A DNA stretch of 6,630 nucleotides from Clostridia bacterium. GTDB lineage: Bacteria; UBA6262; WVXT01; JAUXBS01. The notes below the pieces were generated by a model. The model was not told the DNA's origin. It saw only the letters and a list, made by a program, of their open reading frames with translations, and did no database searches. Within the stretch, counting starts at the first letter, position 1; the number at the start of each line of letters is the position of its first letter. This document shows, piece by piece, positions 4,652-6,630 of the stretch. The stretch covers positions 1 through 6,630 of the forward strand of contig JAUXBS010000065.1 in NCBI GenBank assembly GCA_030619245.1, read 5' to 3'. The position numbers and the translations under genes were made by a program.

Positions 4652-6400
4652 CTATTCTTCATCTTCAACGGTTAACCTTAACACTTCCTCTACGGTGGTC
4701 GCCCCTGAAAGCATCTTTCTTATTGCCGCCTCCCTCAGGCTTACCATGCCTGTTTCCCTTGCTGCCTTCCTGATTTCAATAGTTGATTTCCCCTGCAGGA
4801 TAAGTTTCCTTATTCTATCATTCATCTCCATAACTTCATAACAGGCAAGCCTCCCCTTGTAACCCGTATTACTGCATTTGTCACAACCCTTTCCCCTGTA
4901 AAGATTTACCTTCTTCTTTCCTTTAAACAATTCCTTGCTGGCGCCGAGGCTTTCCAGGTATTCCGTAGATATCTCATAAGGTTCCTTGCAGTCTTTACAT
5001 ATCACCCTTGCCAGGCGCTGGGCAATAACCATAACAACCGTGGAAGTTATCAGGAAGGGTTCTATTCCCATATTCAGCATACGCGTCACGGAGCCCGGGG
5101 CATCATTGGTATGGAGCGTTGATAATACCAGGTGCCCTGTAAGGGCAGCATTAATGGCTATCTCACCCGTTTCAATGTCCCTTATCTCACCGACCATGAT
5201 TATATCCGGGTCCTGCCTTAAAAATGACCTCAAGCCGGACGCGAATGTAAAACCAATATCAGGCCTGACCTGCACCTGGTTGATTCCGGGAAGAACGTAT
5301 TCAACGGGGTCTTCAATAGTATTAATATTCTTATCGGGAAAATTCAACGTTGAAAGAGCCGAGTAAAGAGTGGTTGATTTACCCGAACCGGTCGGCCCTG
5401 TTACAAGTATAATCCCATAGGGCGCGGCAATGCATTTATTAAATACAGCCAGTGTATCCGGCTCAAATCCAAGTTTGTTCAGGTCAAGGCACAAATTGGA
5501 GGAATCCAGGATACGCATGACTATTTTTTCGCCAAAAGAAGTCGGGCATACCGACACACGGAAATCTATTTCCCTCCCAATGACTTTAATCTTTATGCGG
5601 CCGTCCTGCGGTATTCGCCTCTCGGCAATGTTGAGTCCTGACATGATTTTAAAACGTGAAGCTATGGCATTCTGCAGTTTTTTCGGGGGAGAGTTCACTT
5701 CATGGAGAACACCGTCTATACGGTAACGCACCCTCAGTTTTTTTTCATAAGGTTCAATGTGTATATCACTTGCCTTTGCCTTCACCGCGCCGGAGATTAT
5801 AAGGTTGCAAATTCTTATAATAGGAGCCTCCTCGCCTGCCGCCGCAAGCATTGCCAGGTCCTCCTCTTCCTCTTCCTCTTTCAGCACTTCCAGGTTCCCA
5901 TCATCCCCGGGTTCGCTCATCTCCTTTATGATATCATCCATTGAACCTTTTACACTGTAATATTTCTCAATAGCGTTCTTAATCTCCGTTTCAGACGCAA
6001 TAACGGGGTTGATTTCACAACCGGTCATCAGGCGCAGGTCATCCGTCGCAAAAACGTTCAGGGGGTCATTCATTGCAATGGTAAGTATACTACCCTCCTT
6101 GCTTATTGGTATGAGGGTTTGATGCCTCACGACGTTTTCAGGCACACTCCTTATTACATCCGGCGATATCTCTCCGTACTCCGATAAACTTACATACGGC
6201 ACCCCGCACTGCTTGCCAAGGAATGCAAGAAGCACGTCCTCTGTGATGTATCCAAGGGCTATCAACGCCTCTCCCAGTTTGATACCATTCTCCTTCTGCT
6301 CCTGGAGGGCTTTCTTAAGTTGTTCCTTGCTTATAATCCCAACCTCTGTAAGGAGGTCTCCCAGTTTTTTCCTGGCTACAACGTCCTTTTGCTTTGCCAT
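4652..6400 (-). CDS. pilB: Type IV pilus extension ATPase PilB (MshE/GspE family)
   Basis: This 582-residue ATPase would drive pilus assembly with PilC. The N-terminal MshEN domain (about 11-150) holds two 24-residue half motifs, starting KLGDLLTEVG (12) and KLGEALIALG (41), each ending in Gln (35 and 64). In MshE such motifs bind cyclic di-GMP, but here Lys replaces the usual leading Arg in both. A linker with six consecutive Glu (175-180) follows. The N2 domain begins near KASDIHIEP (209-217). Walker A is GPTGSGKST (335-343), the Asp box TIEDPVEYV, Walker B DIIMVGEIRD (399-408, Glu405) and the His box TGHLVLSTLHT (421-431). Four cysteines in two CxxC pairs (468/471 and 506/509) form the zinc site typical of PilB/GspE and absent from PilT. 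GAGG lies 10 nt before the ATG, and pta ends 32 nt upstream. GspE is the alternative, but the neighbouring pilT favours PilB. Confidence 0.95.
   Translation of the reverse strand: MAKQKDVVARKKLGDLLTEVGIISKEQLKKALQEQKENGIKLGEALIALGYITEDVLLAFLGKQCGVPYVSLSEYGEISPDVIRSVPENVVRHQTLIPISKEGSILTIAMNDPLNVFATDDLRLMTGCEINPVIASETEIKNAIEKYYSVKGSMDDIIKEMSEPGDDGNLEVLKEEEEEEDLAMLAAAGEEAPIIRICNLIISGAVKAKASDIHIEPYEKKLRVRYRIDGVLHEVNSPPKKLQNAIASRFKIMSGLNIAERRIPQDGRIKIKVIGREIDFRVSVCPTSFGEKIVMRILDSSNLCLDLNKLGFEPDTLAVFNKCIAAPYGIILVTGPTGSGKSTTLYSALSTLNFPDKNINTIEDPVEYVLPGINQVQVRPDIGFTFASGLRSFLRQDPDIIMVGEIRDIETGEIAINAALTGHLVLSTLHTNDAPGSVTRMLNMGIEPFLITSTVVMVIAQRLARVICKDCKEPYEISTEYLESLGASKELFKGKKKVNLYRGKGCDKCSNTGYKGRLACYEVMEMNDRIRKLILQGKSTIEIRKAARETGMVSLREAAIRKMLSGATTVEEVLRLTVEDEE
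5863..5880. repeat. Three tandem hexanucleotides inside pilB (poly-Glu linker)
   Basis: CCTCTT (plus strand) is repeated three times in tandem and encodes part of the Glu175-Glu180 run between the MshEN and ATPase portions of PilB. Six bases equal two codons, so gain or loss of a unit would lengthen or shorten the acidic linker without breaking the frame. Confidence 0.7.
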
Positions 6401-6432
6401 TATATAGGTTCCTCATGACAACTTCTGCCTGG

Positions 6433-6630
<198 letters not shown>

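Noticed and set aside
4464..4841. Plus-strand ORF of 125 codons across the pilB-pilT junction
   Set aside because: It lies antisense to two conserved ATPase genes, has low-complexity hydrophobic/Ser content typical of antisense shadows, and shows no recognisable domain.
4986..5366. Plus-strand ORF of 126 codons inside pilB
   Set aside because: It is antisense to the Walker and His-box region of pilB, whose conservation explains the open frame, and there is no independent coding signal.
2169..6400. Assignment of the cluster to a type II secretion system (gspE/gspF/gspG)
   Set aside because: A bona fide PilT with the GIRNMIRD signature lies between the two other genes, and retraction ATPases are not part of type II secretion. 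The rest of the machinery is outside the window.

Overview
The window is a bacterial chromosomal segment, and every recognisable gene in it reads on the minus strand. In transcriptional order (right to left) it holds the 3' end of a phosphate acetyltransferase gene (pta), then pilB, pilT and pilC, which form the core motor of a type IV pilus. A single prepilin gene follows. Last comes the first 476 codons of a large membrane glycosyltransferase-like protein with a C-terminal TPR, resembling the TMTC/GT105 group, which runs off the left edge. Base composition and gene density look ordinary, and there are no tRNA or rRNA genes, CRISPR arrays or complete mobile elements. The GspG-like pilin (signal KGFTLIE) beside a pilB-pilT-pilC block, with a TMTC-like TPR protein, resembles arrangements I associate with Elusimicrobiota, Omnitrophota and related uncultured lineages. 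That placement is an impression, not a demonstration.

Right block (about 3378-6630): pta ends 32 nt before pilB. PilB (MshEN-type N-terminal domain, extension ATPase) is followed after 81-87 nt gaps by PilT (retraction ATPase) and PilC (inner-membrane platform). Shine-Dalgarno sites precede each pil gene, and I see no convincing terminators between them, so they are probably one transcription unit. The pairing of an extension and a retraction ATPase points to a true type IV pilus rather than a type II secretion system.

Pilin unit (about 1530-2163): right after the pilC stop there is a strong sigma70-type promoter (TTGACT, 17 nt, TAGAAT, with an A-tract upstream). Next come a hairpin at the predicted 5' end of the mRNA, a very strong ribosome binding site, the prepilin gene, and an imperfect hairpin ending in a U-tract that may be its terminator. 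This would let the abundant pilus subunit be expressed separately from, and more strongly than, the motor genes. A palindrome lies in the promoter spacer, and a seven-codon upstream ORF overlaps the pilin start codon.

Left block (1-1530): an A/T-rich spacer carries two exact 14-bp repeats set 50 bp apart beside the hairpin, followed by the TMTC-like gene, which has no visible Shine-Dalgarno site. Its position next to a Ser/Thr-rich pilin suggests, but does not prove, a role in pilin O-glycosylation. I found no clearly new biological system. The pilin control region and the pilin/TMTC-like neighbourhood are the parts most worth a second look.
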